Part shown: in pieces, positions 45,690 through 57,856 of the stretch
Position numbering within the stretch: the stretch's first letter is position 1
Layout: the number at the start of each line of letters is the position of its first letter
Program-made: the position numbers and the translations under genes
The notes under the pieces: generated by a model
Databases searched by the model: none
Told to the model about the DNA's origin: nothing
The model's input: only the letters and a program-made list of their open reading frames with translations
NCBI RefSeq assembly: GCF_031143425.1
Contig: NC_090444.1
Span: 1,315,593,324 to 1,315,657,323 of the forward strand
DNA length: 64,000 bases
Direction of reading: 5' to 3'
Origin: Pleurodeles waltl
Lineage: Eukaryota; Chordata; Amphibia; Caudata; Salamandridae

Positions 45690-48672
45690 TCCTGCCTGTC
45701 GGAGGGTGCCTCAGTTTATGGTGTGAAGATATATGGAGTAGCACCCTAAACGGAGCCCAGGCAACCCTTAGTGATACTGAATAGGTGTCTAGATAGCAAA
45801 AGCTCTCTAGGGGTAGCTGAGGCAAGCAGCTAAAGCTTATTGAGGTAGAAAGTAAAGCACATGCAATATCACAGTGATTAGACAGTAACTCACTCACAAG
45901 AAAGAACCACACAAGTGTATTTAAAAAAATGATTCCTTATTACAGCACTACTGATGGACTATAATTGGTATATCTCCCTTTGGAGATTTCTAAACACAAT
46001 ATATATACAAACTAACCATCAGAAATAGAACAAAACGTACAGGGCCCCATGAGGAGGTCAAACCATATACTAAGTAAGTGGAATGTGAAATAGTGAACCC
46101 ACCCAAGATAAGTGTGGTAGTCATCTAGGGGTAGATGAAAACACCAGAGGTAAGTATGGTAAGTGTCCCCGGCGATTAGGTGCAAAGTGGTTACCCACTC
46201 AGTCGTCCCAAAGACTAACACAGGGAAGCAGTTGTGGACGTTCATGTGTTTCAGGACCCTTCCCAGAGGACCCCAAAGAAACCAACAGACAAAAGGAAGG
46301 TTGGTGAGTGCTCCCACCGAGAATACCCAGAAGACAGGAGTATCTACACCAGGGGACCCAGATGCAGAGGGGAGAAGCCTCGGATTGATCAGCTTTTGTC
46401 ACAACCCGTGGACTAGGCTGGTGGAACCCAGGGACTGATTCCGGATTTGAATGACCTGAAAAGGAAGGGGACAGAGTCCAGCACCCTCGGAGGTGCCTAG
46501 GTGGTACAGGTGGCAATGCCCACCCTCCTAGACGTGAAGTTTCTGGAAGTCAGTGAAAGAAGAAGTCCAGCTGTGAGGTCCATGAGCTGCAGAAGATCCC
46601 AAGAGTCACTTACAAGCTGTCCCTTAATGGTCACTGGATTCCAGGAGGGTCAGTGACCACCATGTCACCAACAAGCACTGCCCAATGCAAGCAGGAGCTG
46701 AAGATGTATTTGCAGAGTTTTGGGGACCAGCAAGGTCCAGGAGGCTCTACCCTTCAGGGAGAGTCAAGACTAGCCCTCAGCACACAGGAAGGCCAGCAGA
46801 AGTCATTGGAGCCCCCACGAGTTACCCACAGGCGATGGACACGGTGTCACAAGGAGGCCTCAGGAGCACAACAAAACAGAAGTCCCACATCGCAGTAGAT
46901 GTGGGACAGGGGTTGATCTTCAAATTGCAGAGTGCTGGAAGCTGAAGCTTCTTAGCACATGAAGGTGTCCTGGAAAAAGAGTCAACAAGCTTTGGCAAGA
47001 GCAACAGGTACAGTGCACAGGGGTCCAGTCCAGTGGCAGGAGCAGGGGCCCACAGTCCCCAAGTTGGCCAGAAGACAAGCAGGACCAAGAGGAGACCACA
47101 GACTCACCACATGAGCTGCAGAGTATTTTGATGTCTGTGGGACGGCAGACCCCACCAGCTGGCCATCGTTGTCTTGAGGTGCCTGTGGATGCAAGGGAGT
47201 GACTACTTCACTCCAAGGGAGATTCCTTCATGCTTCCAGGTACATACTAAGTCCTCGTGACTCTGGAAGATGCACAGCATTGGATATTGCAGAATTCTTG
47301 CACGAGACAATGCTGCAATGGGAGCCTTCCCACCAGAAGTAGGTGTGTTTTGGTTCCAAAGCTGACCAGCAGCAGTTCCAAAGGCCAGGAGCAGGAGATG
47401 TCTTGCAGAGAGTTGCTTGTAAAGACTTTCTCAATGAATATGAGAACCCGCCCTCTGGGGAGTCCTTAAGTAACACTAAAAGGGGGTTGGTCACTCTCTG
47501 AAGTTACCCACCTATCAGAGAGAGTCAGGGATGTCATCTACCTGGCCTAACCAGTCCGACGCTCCCAGGAGCCTCTGCCCATCTTGTTTCCAAGATGGCA
47601 GAAACAACCCGCCACCTGGCAGAGCACTGTACACCTCCCTAGGGGAGGAGCTAGACAGGGGAGAGGTCATTCTCCTGTCCGTTGTGCAGTTTCGCATTAG
47701 AGCAGGAACCGGGCATTCCTGAACTGGTGCAAACTGTATTATGCAAGGAGGGCACTAAATGTGCCATTCAAAGCAGTCTGGTGGTGCTCAGAGGCCACCC
47801 CACCCAGCCCTTACACACCTAATACACAGGGGGAGCTGATCACACCTCTCCCTTGCGGGAAAACCTTTGTTCTGCCTTCCTCTGCCTGAGCCAGGCTCAT
47901 CAAAAGGATGGCAGAACAGTGTCTGGGGTCAGCAGCAGTATGGGATAGCAGCCAGACCCTGTAAGCATGCACAGGCAGAACTGGGGGATAATCTTTGGAT
48001 CCTCCAGATTACAGCGGATCATGCAACTAGTACTGGAATTGGTGTAATTACATGATTTCAACATGTTTGATACCAAACATGCCTATGTTCGGAGAAGCCA
48101 TTGTGTAGTTGGACTGCTCGTGCTGACCAGTGTCCACTACATACCTTAAGATGGCTTCCCCACACTTACAAAGCCCAGGGAATAGAGTCTGGGCTTTGTA
48201 GGAGTACTCTGCTCATGGAAGGGTGCCCTCACACTTAGGGACATGCACCCTGCCCCTTGGCTGAAGGGCCCACCAGAGGGGTGACTTACAGTGTCCAAGT
48301 GCAGTGACCAGGATGTAAGGCAAGCCTTATATTTGTGGTGAAAAGGTGCCTGCACCATTTCACACAGGGTGCAATGGCAGGCCTGCAGAAACAGTTTGCA
48401 TGGGCTCCAAAGGGTGGCACAAAACATGCTGCAGTTCATGGGGGACCCCTGGTGTACCAATGCGCTGGTTACCTAAGTACCATATGCTAGGGACTTACAT
48501 GAGTGCACCAGTATGGCACTTGCGGGTGTCAACATTTACCAATCAATAAATTTTAGAGGACAGACCACAGCCACTGGGGTCCTGGTTAGCAGGATCCCAG
48601 TGAACTACAATCTAAACACACTGACATGAGGCAAAAAGTGGGGGTAACTATGCTACAAAGATGGTACTTTCC
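45690..48672 (-). repeat. 3-kb interspersed repeat, copy B
   Basis: Colinear with copy A at 12090-15065 (anchors given there). On the minus strand it begins GAAGGAAAGTACCATCTTTG, a possible element start. Copies A and B differ by many substitutions and by indels of tens of bases, so they are old, independent insertions rather than a local duplication. Both are in the same orientation, 33.6 kb apart. Open frames (46653-46945, 48146-48460 minus and others) have no domains. Confidence 0.7.
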
Positions 48673-50168
48673 TTCACTGCCCACTCCAGCTGACCTTCTT
48701 ACTCTTCATGCTTGAGACCATTATATGTCTAGGAAAGAAGTACCTATTGATGAGAAATCAGGCTTCAACACTATCATTAGCTTACGTTTAAGGTAAGCCT
48801 CCCATAGAGCACACAGCACTAGGAAAACTCTGTGGAAACCATATGGATGGCCTTCCATATTGACACACTCTCACCACATATGAGCTTAGTAAACTTTACC
48901 TCTACCTGATACTCTACCTCAACCTTGCACTGAATTGGCTAACCTATATGGTTATTCAATTCCACTCAATTCCATGTAGGTTAGTAAATTTTGCTTAAGA
49001 ACTTTGGAAATTCTGACTGTGCAGGGATATTTTATTCTCATAAGAACTACTCCATCCTTCAAATGTTATCATTTGAAAGAGTGAGGAACATGATTTCACT
49101 GAGAATGGGAGTCAAGGAAGTCAGGAAGGCCAAAAACAAGGTGAGAAAAGAGAAAATTAGTCTACACAGAATATCCTCAATGGAAAATCCCCATGAAAGC
49201 ATTATCATGCCATCTCTGCTGGCTAAATCTATTCATAACTTTGTAACAAAGCACTGTAAGATATCTTTGAATCAAGCCCAAAATAACAACAGCCAAAACA
49301 TGGCATCCATGGAAGCAATTAAGGTAGTAAGTGAAGTCTCAGCTACAGAATGTTATTCAAGCACTGGGTGTTCTTTTAATAATATCCAAATATTTTGTTT
49401 TAAATTAATCGCTCCCATCTTATATGAAAACTGCCTTTCTTCTTCACTTTGTTTACCTCAGCCAATGTGCGTTCCCATTTTCCAGAGGAATCATTTGGAG
49501 ATGGCCTCAGTTTCTATCATGGACACTATCTCCACATGATATCCTACAAGAAGAACAGATGGTGAGTAACACCAGTGGTTCCCACCTTCACCTCTTACCT
49601 CAAGTATGGATATTGGACCCTAATCATCCTCATCTATTCTTGATTTTCTCCACCTAAAGCAAGAGACATTTCAAGCTATCTTGGAAGCTTTAGTGGTTGT
49701 GAATAAAAACCATCCGGTCAAGTTTATTAAAGGATAACTCTTGGTGCTACATAATGGTAATACCTGCCTTCCTTCCCTGCTGAGGCCAGTGACATTTAAT
49801 CTAATGAGAGATGATAGTTACAATAACAAGGCTATTGTAAGGGGAAATGTTTAAGAAGAGGAGAAAAGATGGGATATAACCTCTGTGCAAGCATCTCTAT
49901 CAGTATCCAGTGCCGTACATGCTCAGATAAAGGTCTCCACTGCTTTTGCATACTTATCATAGCCTCCTATTCTAGTCAAAAGGAGATATCACAATTATAG
50001 GTTCCTAAGATTTTCTGCATATCATTATTATCACACTTTTCACAGAAAATCCTAAGAAAACCAAAAACATAAATCTTTTTGAAAATGTCACTACGAAAGT
50101 GCATGAAAGAGAGAATGTACCTATGCCAACTCCAAAGAAAAATTCTATTTACTACTTCAATGCCATCA
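48673..50168. other. Unassigned; contains a 182-codon open stretch
   Basis: 48991-49539 (+) is open for 182 codons, but it starts at TTG; the first ATG is near 49063. The translation is Lys/Ser/Asn-rich at first, then has FKLIAPILYENCLSSSLC. I recognise no domain, and one open stretch of this size is expected by chance in 64 kb. No splice signals can be argued. Confidence 0.35.
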
Positions 50169-50333
50169 GGGCTAGGCACTACAAAGCGGTTCCTGGCGGG
50201 GGCGGCGGTCCCTTGGTGGGTCTGCCCGCCAGGGTTGTAATATGGCGGTCAGACTGCCTGGAGTGCGGCGGCCCGACCATCACTGTGAGTGTGGCGGTCC
50301 TAGGCCTGCCACATTCGTAATGAGGCCCTTAGT
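50169..50333. repeat. GC-rich GGCGGTC interspersed repeat fragment
   Basis: Abrupt GC-rich insert with repeated GGCGGTC (50206, 50245, 50294) and complementary words, for example ggcggtccc and ccgccagggttg. It ends 'attcgtaatgaggccctta', that is, GGGCCTCATTACGAAT on the minus strand next to TTA, in the same style as the termini of the hairpin elements. The left end is not clear. Confidence 0.55.
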
Positions 50334-50560
50334 TGGAAGAGACTCCCAAAGTATAAGGTGTTTTCTGCATCAGTGAATATAAAATTATTTAAAAAAATGA
50401 AGAATGCCCCTCAAAGTGGCTGTAATTCTCATCTCAACAAAAGTTAGCACATCCATATGTAAAAGCAATATAGTAAAACCCTGGGTACTAGTTTATGTGG
50501 TAAATGTGAAGTTGACAGCAGTGAAAATGACTACTCTGATTTAGGTAAATATCCTTGTGG
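50334..50560. other. No gene seen
   Basis: AT-rich; may be the degraded 5' part of the LINE that follows. Confidence 0.35.
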
Positions 50561-52720
50561 ATAAGGTGATATAGCATATATTCTGAAAACCCTTGAGTCT
50601 GTAATTTATAAAATTATATTAGACTATCTGGATGTTATTTCAATATTTGCTGGAGATTTTAACACGAGTTTGGTTCCCACAAAGATAATATTTTGAGCAA
50701 ACGTTTTGAATTGCATAATGTTCCTTTGGCCAAGTTTCTGCCTTGTGCTAGTACTGTGGTCACTAAAATATGTGCAGCTGGGTGGCCAGAACTGGAATGA
50801 TCTGCTTAATTGGGTGAAGCCCTTATGACTCTTATGCAGGTAAAACCCTCCTTTTTGTCATCACGTTTGTCCTATTGACTACATCTTTGAACCAATACTG
50901 CCATCGAGGCTGTCATGTATCATGACATTTTAAGGTCGTTAAGGCTCTGATTCAGAACCTTTCTGTCTGCAAAATGACATTTTTAAATTCAGCAAAACCA
51001 AATACCCATTTAGTAATATGTTACTGAATCTTACCAAATCGCTAATTAGCTTTGGGAATAAATATGGATATGGTATTTGGAAGATGGGCGTTAAGGGCAT
51101 CCTGTCCAGATACTGAATCTTTACTGTTTGTATTAATGTTTTGCAACAGAAATCCAGTTGCAAAACATTAATAATTTACCACCTCCTCAAAGGAGGTTGG
51201 AAGAGATTCACAAATAGGAAGGGGTCCCCATGAGCCCCTTTACTCTTTGTGAATGTTCAGAAAAAATGTCTGTGAGAGCACTGCCTGCTGATAAAAAAGG
51301 TTTGTGTATATTTTTTTTAATGTATCCTGTTCTCCTTAAAAAAAAAAGTTGCTTTATTGAAAACAATCTAACACATGATGGGCTGCTGACCCCAGCAGGC
51401 TGCCATGCCTGTGAATGTAGCCAATCGTAGAGGGTCATGATATAGACCTACCTCATGCATTTTAAAGAGGTAGGTCGAATTGCAACCCACTACATTTGCG
51501 TATTTTGAAAAACAACCTATTCGTACAATTGGTTGGTTCACAAAGCACAGTTGCATTCAGTAAAATTCAATGTGCTTTTACTGAATCCATTTTTGTATAT
51601 TCTTGTTAATGAATCACAAATTGCAAAGGGTTCAATCTTACAATTTACGATTCCTCAAAAGGAATTTTTGTACCTGAGGGCCTTAGTCTTTTTCAGGATT
51701 TTTTTCTCCCCTTTGAAGATAGTGACCACTGGGTTTTTAAGCCACTCACCCTCTGTCAGTAAAGTATTACTATAATTAGTGGAGTACCACAGAAGACTTC
51801 CAAGCAGACTGGACTCAAAACATTTGTAAAAAGTGACATATTATCAAGCCCTCCATTCTGACAAAGATTTCCCATTATTAGAAATGTGACAGAAATTAAC
51901 TTACTTGGTAATAAACTCTTATTGACAAAGTAGTTGCCCATTTGCAAATATAATTACGGCCAAAGACCATAAAGGTGGTTGTATCTTGTGCCCAACAAAG
52001 TCTAAATGGTTTGATAGGTACTGCCAGCAGCCAAAAAGTAAGATCTGAAAATTGCAATCCAGGATGACCCACCTAAATAACTTAAATGGATTAACCAATA
52101 TGAGAGAAGCACTGTGAGTGCATGTAACTGCTCTACTATTATTAAATCCATTTCTGTGAAGAAAATTAAGGAGAATATATTATCATTGAAGTTAAGTTGA
52201 TAAGCGGGTCCTTATACTCTCCCTGCTGTTACAATTAAAACACAAGTCAGTTGCTGGGAGGAAATGGTAACATCCTTTCAATGGAAAGCACAGATGGGAC
52301 AAACTCCAATTTCATGGAGACGTGCTCAGTGAAATCCATCCTTAAAAAGGGAGATGGAGTTTAAAGACTAACCATAAAATTATCAGCCTCATGAATGCAA
52401 TCTCACAGATATTTGCAAAAATAAGTCCTACCCATGGAGAGGAGTGAAATAGTGATAATCCATTACCAATAGAACAGGAATAATTCTGCTCTCCACACAA
52501 GATCATTGCCTTGCCGTATAGGCCATTGTTTGGAAGTTGATCAAGCTAAACCAGAATTCATGCTGTTGCTTTGTCAACTTCTGAATAGCTTTTGACTCTG
52601 TTGACCACGATCCGCTCTGTTGATAGAGATCGCCGGTAGAAAAACTAAATGCCTGGAAGATACCATCAGGTTTACTATGTCTTATCCGGTAGCTGTACAC
52701 CTTCAACTGGGCACAAGTAG
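50561..52720 (+). pseudogene. LINE remnant (endonuclease and RT), split by hairpin element
   Basis: Endonuclease part: IFAGDFNT at 50643-50666 and CPIDYIFEP at 50868-50894, in the same frame with the spacing of APE-type LINE endonucleases. After the insertion at 50943-51682 the linker SKWFDRYC appears at 52001-52024 (the 'PWFDxxC' segment before RT). RT part: SILKKGDG near 52335, then a LMNAISQIFAKI-like segment near 52391, and IAFDSVDHDPL at 52585-52617 (motif A; the preceding FVDF is FVNF here). Stops and frameshifts abound. It ends before the YxDD region. Not L1; clade is uncertain (the KKGD...DHCL...AFDSVD pattern fits several non-L1 clades). Confidence 0.72.
50943..51682 (+). mobile_element. 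Chain-of-hairpins element, copy 3
   Basis: About 740 bp inserted within the LINE, same orientation as copy 1. Homologous blocks include 'aggaaggggtcccc' near 51217, the 'actgcctgct' arm near 51281, 'ttgctttattgaaaacaatc' near 51350 and 'gctgctgaccccagcaggct' near 51383. Hairpins visible here: ttttgcaaca...ccagttgcaaaa near 51140-51168, ccacctcctcaaaggaggtt near 51179, tacctcatgc...agaggtag near 51450-51473, and tttacgattcctcaaaaggaatttttg near 51645. Ends are TAA|GGCTCTGA (left) and CTGAGGGCC|TTA (right), giving GGCYCT inverted termini with TAA/TTA flanks. Confidence 0.72.
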
Positions 52721-52955
52721 AACTAGATCTCCCTGGGCATTTCTCTAGAAGAATGGAAATGTTAAACGGTATAACCTTTTAAGAGTGTATTTCGCCCACT
52801 GGCCAACATTGGGGGAATATTTAAAGTCCCCTCCTGTGTTCTGCACCAGAGGTAGTCTTTTATTTATGCATTATTTCTTTCTTCAGGCTTCAGTGGAAGA
52901 GCCTCCCGAGCAGCCTAATTGTTTTTTTTCCTCTAATGATGACCAGCGCTCAGGA
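52721..52955. other. Spacer
   Basis: Nothing recognised between the LINE remnant and the minisatellite. Confidence 0.35.
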
Positions 52956-53765
52956 CATGGATGGTGGTGATTACCCCTAATCTGCCCTCCCATGGGGCAG
53001 AAAGCCCACCAGACACCAGGGATTTTTACAAAAGAAATAAAGGGCTGAGCACTACCCAGCATAGATATGGCCATGCCCCAAACCATCGTAGACAGTCTTT
53101 CTGCCACTAGGGGATGAGTGTGATTAACCCCAATCTGTCCCAGAAGGGTCCAGTAAGCCCACTAGACACTGGAATGTTTTTTTAAAATATAGGACATGGC
53201 CATGATCCCATCCCAAAACAAAGCAGGTAGCCTTTCAGCCCCACGGGGGAAGATAGGGACAATTAACCCCACTCTGTCCCTCACGGGGCAGAAAGCCCAC
53301 AAGGCACTCTGTACTGCATTTATTATCAATGCAATATATATTTCTGGGGAGGGAGCGACTCCCCCGCCAGGCATGGGCCCATGCTTCCTTCACCCCAGGC
53401 CCAATAGACCTTCTGCCCCTCCTGGGGGCAAATAGAGTATTTACCCCAACCACCCCCCTCAACCCGGGGCAGGGGAAATAAGCCTAATATACACCAGGGG
53501 ATTTCAAAATCTTACCAAAACAAACAAAAGAATGGGGCAGCCTACCCTGATATCGAGCCATACCACTACCCCAGTAGGGTCAATAGTGGTTTTCCAGCCC
53601 ACTGGGAGCAGATAGCTGGCTTGTCCCAGTTAGGGAGGTTTCCCCAAGCTTGCCCCGGGGGGGGGGGATAGAAAATCCACCTGACACCAGGTATTTTGCC
53701 TTTGGGGCAAAATAAATTTCTGTGGGTGTTGCATTGTGGTATTAGCCACACCCCTACCCTAACAA
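52956..53765. repeat. Degenerate minisatellite, 140-195-bp units
   Basis: Five units marked by 'gcagaaagcccac' and 'gacaccaggga' anchors at about 53001, 53154, 53292, 53477 and 53672. Units also share 'attaaccccaatctgtccc' and 'ggccatgatccc'-type words. The fourth and fifth are the most divergent. Non-coding; open frames on both strands follow the repeat. Confidence 0.75.
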
Positions 53766-54615
53766 GCATGTGGTAAATGTTTGTGGATTTGGTCCCACTG
53801 TTTCTCGCAGAAGTAGGAAATCATGCCGAATTTGATACCAGCTCCATGTATTATTCCCCATTGCAGGGGAAACAACATGTAACCCCATTATCCCACAGGG
53901 AGATATCACCCAGTATTGCAAATTTCTGACCTGGTATGTCCCTGCGGAGATAACAGGGAACTCAGAATAGACCCCCAAGTGTTCTACCCCCAATGTGATA
54001 ATCGATTGCCCATTATTCTTAGAGATTCCTAGAAAGTTTTTTAAACCTGTTTTATGAACTATTCTACTCACACGAGATACACTGGCAGTTATATCTTAGC
54101 AAATATGCACTCTAGAGATATTGCAATCAGGTTAATCTGAGCTCCATTCTTAAGTAATATCTTATTTAACTCTTGGAAAGTTGATACTTTAATGTGATGT
54201 TTTACAGACAATTGTCTTAATACACTTTAGTTTTACTATTACTTGAAAAGGGCAGCTTGGAAAAATAAAAAAGTATATATATCCTGCAGGCACATGCACT
54301 AATTTATACAGGGCTAGACAGAATGTACATATTAAGGTAGCAGTGTACAGAAATTATTACTAATTACCACTGAACTACTAGCAATGTGTTTGGAAATGCA
54401 ATAGTTTTGTCCTGAAACGTCAGCTTATTGATTTGTGAAAATTCACACATTTTTCGCACCAATAGATCATTTTCGTTTTTTTAGCAATAAATCTGATCCC
54501 ATAAACACAAAAAATAGTTTTCATGAAAAAATACAGAAATATCACTTTTTTAGTAAATACATATTCAACACCTAAAATCAATTTATAATTTCCATCTAGT
54601 ACTCATATCCAATAC
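53766..54615. other. No gene; unassigned
   Basis: AT-rich, especially 54060-54600. Nothing recognised. Confidence 0.4.
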
Positions 54616-55095
54616 TGCCACATATAAACTGTCATACATGTCAGTGTAGTGTAGTACCCTTTCATTCCATAGGTGACCTTAAAAAGCCAGGGCCAGTGTT
54701 TCACCTAGTGTGGAGACTAGCCTCCTAAGGATGACCAGAAAATGCCTGGAATTGCTACTTGTGCTTCATGGGTGCTGAAAAAATGTAGCTAATTACCCCT
54801 ATAATGCCAAGAGCCAGTTTTGTCCAAGTGGTGTACCATCATGCATAGGTGACCCCAAAATGCAAAGAATTACCACCACCACTTAAAGGGCGACCTCCGT
54901 TTGCTACAAAGTACTACCACTATGCCAGGGCCAGTTTTTCACCTAGACTGGGAAATAGTCTGACATGGCTGCCAGTAGAATGCCTGGAATTATCATCAAT
55001 ATACAATTTAATCCCAAAATGATACGAATAACCATCAATATGCCAAGATTTACGTTTCACCCAGAGTGAACACCAAAATGGCATGAGGTCGGAAG
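54616..55095. repeat. Degenerate short-period tandem repeat, first block
   Basis: Repeated words of the form 'ccccaaaatgccaggaatta' plus 'ccaccaatatgccagggcc' and 'gtttttcacctagagtgg', for example near 54683, 54750, 54845, 54935, 55015 and 55043. The same repeat resumes at 56390-56980. Confidence 0.7.
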
Positions 55096-55502
55096 TTTAT
55101 TCTAAGCTTACCTGTGCACAGAGCTATGCATAGCAGAGACTCAGACTTCCTGGCTCACAAATTAGTCAAACCAGGAAGTTCTTAGTCTGCCCAAAGTACA
55201 GAATATAGCCTTCCGGAATCCCTTTCCTTTAAAACAACAATAATCTTGAAGTAATCTTTCTCGGGAGTGCTGCCAAATGGACTTCCACTTTTCCAGTTGA
55301 AGTTATTCTACAACAGTTTAAGGCATGATCCCCTGCATTTACTTTTCACCATGACTTAGAAATATGGCCAAATGCATTCTTGCTTTCAATTAACTTTCAA
55401 GACTTGAGTAGTCATTCAAAACGTTTTCTGAAGAAATGCCAGTTTTTGACTAAAGGCCAATACTCTTTTCACTACAAAACCAAGACTACTTCTAGGACCA
55501 TA
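55096..55502. other. Unassigned insert in the array
   Basis: Not part of the tandem repeat and not part of the TIR element. No features recognised, except the TA at 55501-55502 next to the element. Confidence 0.35.
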
Positions 55503-56128
55503 GGCACTGATTCACAAATGTAACGTACACTTTCTAGTAATTTACACTTTCGTGCAAGGTTACTATTTTTTGCATTCTTCACAAAATCTGAATGTAAGAT
55601 ACTACTAAAAACATGGAACGGAACTAAAATAAAACCCCAAAGAACAAAATGTTATATTGTTTAAAACAGCAAAAAATATAAATAAATCTAATTTAATGTT
55701 TAAAATATATTGAAATAGCACAAATTTATCATTTAATTAAAAACTATTTTAATACCATATTTTGAATTTAAAAATTAATGTAACCATTTTTGTTAAAATA
55801 TAACTAAATTAATTGTAATTAATTCTATACATTGCTATTAATAATTATCAATGTATAATAAAAGCATTATTTTTCCTTCATGTGGGAATTTCTTTTTTAA
55901 TTTAAACTTCAGAAAAATAATTTTAGTTTAATGGGTAGCTATTAAAAGTAGCATATAGAACTAAGTGAAGTTTATTTAGTTTTATAGGGTGTTGCAGTGC
56001 TAGTGGTTGGTCATATATGGTGCTGAACGCACTACTGCTTTTTTGTAGTACTTACCCCTCAGATTAAGTAATTATGCAAAAGGTAGTAAACTTACTTAAA
56101 AGTGCAAGTTACCTTAGTGAATCAGGCC
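55503..56128. mobile_element. AT-rich MITE with 30-bp terminal inverted repeats
   Basis: A 626-bp non-coding element. The left end GGCACTGATTCACAAATGTAA and the right end read on the minus strand, GGCCTGATTCACTAAGGTAA, continue to match through 'cacttt', about 26 of 30 positions with a 1-bp gap. The interior is extremely AT-rich. Flanking TA occurs on both sides (55501-55502, 56129-56130), compatible with a TA target, but two bases are weak evidence. An internal word, 'agtggttggtcatatatggt', relates it to the AT-rich repeat at 4436-5020. Superfamily undetermined (Tc1/mariner-like or Harbinger-like). Confidence 0.75.
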
Positions 56129-56389
56129 TATAATGTTGCGATTACTAAAATGGTGAATGTGCACCATTGGCTACTCCAACATCAACACTCCTGTGCAGTA
56201 AAACATGTGGCCTACAGTGTAACTACCCTATGCAGTATAGCTTTTACCGTTTATTCTATGTTGTGGAACCTCACACATCTGTGTAATGTGCTCTACTATA
56301 CAGGGGGCCCAATTCAGGATGGAAAAATTGAAGAAAAAAAAATCAAAATAAAACAAACGCCATGGATTACCATTAAAATCCAGTTGGTG
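56129..56389. other. Unassigned insert in the array
   Basis: Sequence between the TIR element and the resumed tandem repeat; no features. The frame 56102-56395 (+) crosses the element end and is not a gene. Confidence 0.35.
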
Positions 56390-56985
56390 GCCTAAAAAAA
56401 GTTAGGAATTACTATCAATGTGCAATTGCCCAGGTGTCATTGCAGATGGATTCCAAACGTGCCACAAATCCTCCAAAGTTCTAGGAATAACCACTAATAG
56501 GAGGCCTAAAATTGGTAGGAATTATAACCAATATTTTGACCAGTGTTTCACCCCAAGTGAACAGCATCCTGCCATTAGTGGTCCCAAAATGCCAGGAGTT
56601 GCCACCAATATGCCATGGGTGTCCCTAAAGTGCTAGGAATTACTACTAATATGCCTTGGACTGTGCTTTACTCAGAGTAGGAACCATCTTGCTATGAACG
56701 GCCCTAAACTGTCAGGAATTACTGGCAATAAGCCATCATAGTCCCCAAAATGCTAAACAAAATTACAACCATTATGCAAGGGATAGTGTTGTACTCAGAG
56801 TAGGAATCATTAAGTATAACCATCAATATTCAAGAGACAGTTTTGCATTCAGGTGTAGTTGTCATTGCGCCATAGATGGCTGCAAAATGCCAGGAATTAC
56901 CACCAGTATGCTGTGGGTGGCCCCGAATGTAGAGAATTACCAACAAATATGCCGGACCTGTAGCTACCCAGCACACTTACTCACA
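56390..56985. repeat. Degenerate short-period tandem repeat, second block
   Basis: Continuation of 54616-55095. The anchor 'aggaattaccaccaatatgc', in varied form, occurs near 56402, 56482, 56513, 56590, 56632, 56713, 56891 and 56936, mostly at about 40 or 80 bp, with a 'tttcacccagagtgaacac'-like word inserted every third or so unit. Confidence 0.72.
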
Positions 56986-57856
56986 CACACATATTGTCAG
57001 CACTACTTCGGAGACCAGGACGTAAATACCTAAAGAGAGCATGTGCCCTCTGCAGGGACATATGGATTTTGGAGGAGTGTAGCATGTGCAATGGAGTACC
57101 CTGATCTAGAAGGAGAAGAACAAGAGAGATGCTTTAGTATGTAATAAGTAGACGTGGACTAGGATATAAATAGTGGTAATGAATGGGGTAATGCCTGCAT
57201 TAAAGAAAACTAGAAAGACTACACAGTTATATTAAACTGTGGAAACGCAATACGACAGTACAAAGTAGAAGAACTACAGACAACATATCATAAATGATAG
57301 TTTGTATGGTCTGTGAAAAAATGTTCCTGTAACTGAAAAAAGATCACAATAAGGCAACGAGTAGTTATTCTCACAGACTCTTGGGAGACACCAAACAGCA
57401 TTTACGGAAGAAAAACAATAAGTGGATTTCTGGAACATCAGGCAACAAGCCTCAGACCTCACTGGCACGCCCTGCCTGGTAATAAACAAGATTTGACCAC
57501 AAACACAAGAGAGGACAAAGAAAACAATGCAAAAGGAACGTCATTCAGAAACAGTGCTCAGGAAAGGAATGTATAGCTTCTGAGAAAAAGAAAATGGGGC
57601 AAGATGAATCAAATAGAAACAGAAGTCAGGAAAAGCAGGTCTAGATTCTAAGAAGCAGTGAATGAGGAATGCAAAACAAGATACCGAAAAGTAAAGAGAC
57701 CACTCTAACTAACGGCATACAAGACATACACAGAAAAGTAGAAAAGGCAGATAAGCAAATGGAACAAGGATGGATAGTTTCAAGTAGAACAAGGAACTCT
57801 CAAACAGAGGCCACAGAGTCTAGAATAAAACAAGAATAAGACTGGAAAATAAACCT
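56986..57856. other. No gene; A/G-rich, unassigned
   Basis: From about 57480 the plus strand is strikingly rich in A and G (gaaaaag, aggaaag, aagaaaat words) up to the L1 RT remnant. This would fit an upstream coding part of that LINE, but no motif is recognisable. Confidence 0.35.

Noticed and set aside
48991..49539. 182-codon open frame (+)
   Set aside because: Starts with TTG, which is not a normal eukaryotic start. No recognisable domain, and about one such frame is expected by chance in 64 kb.
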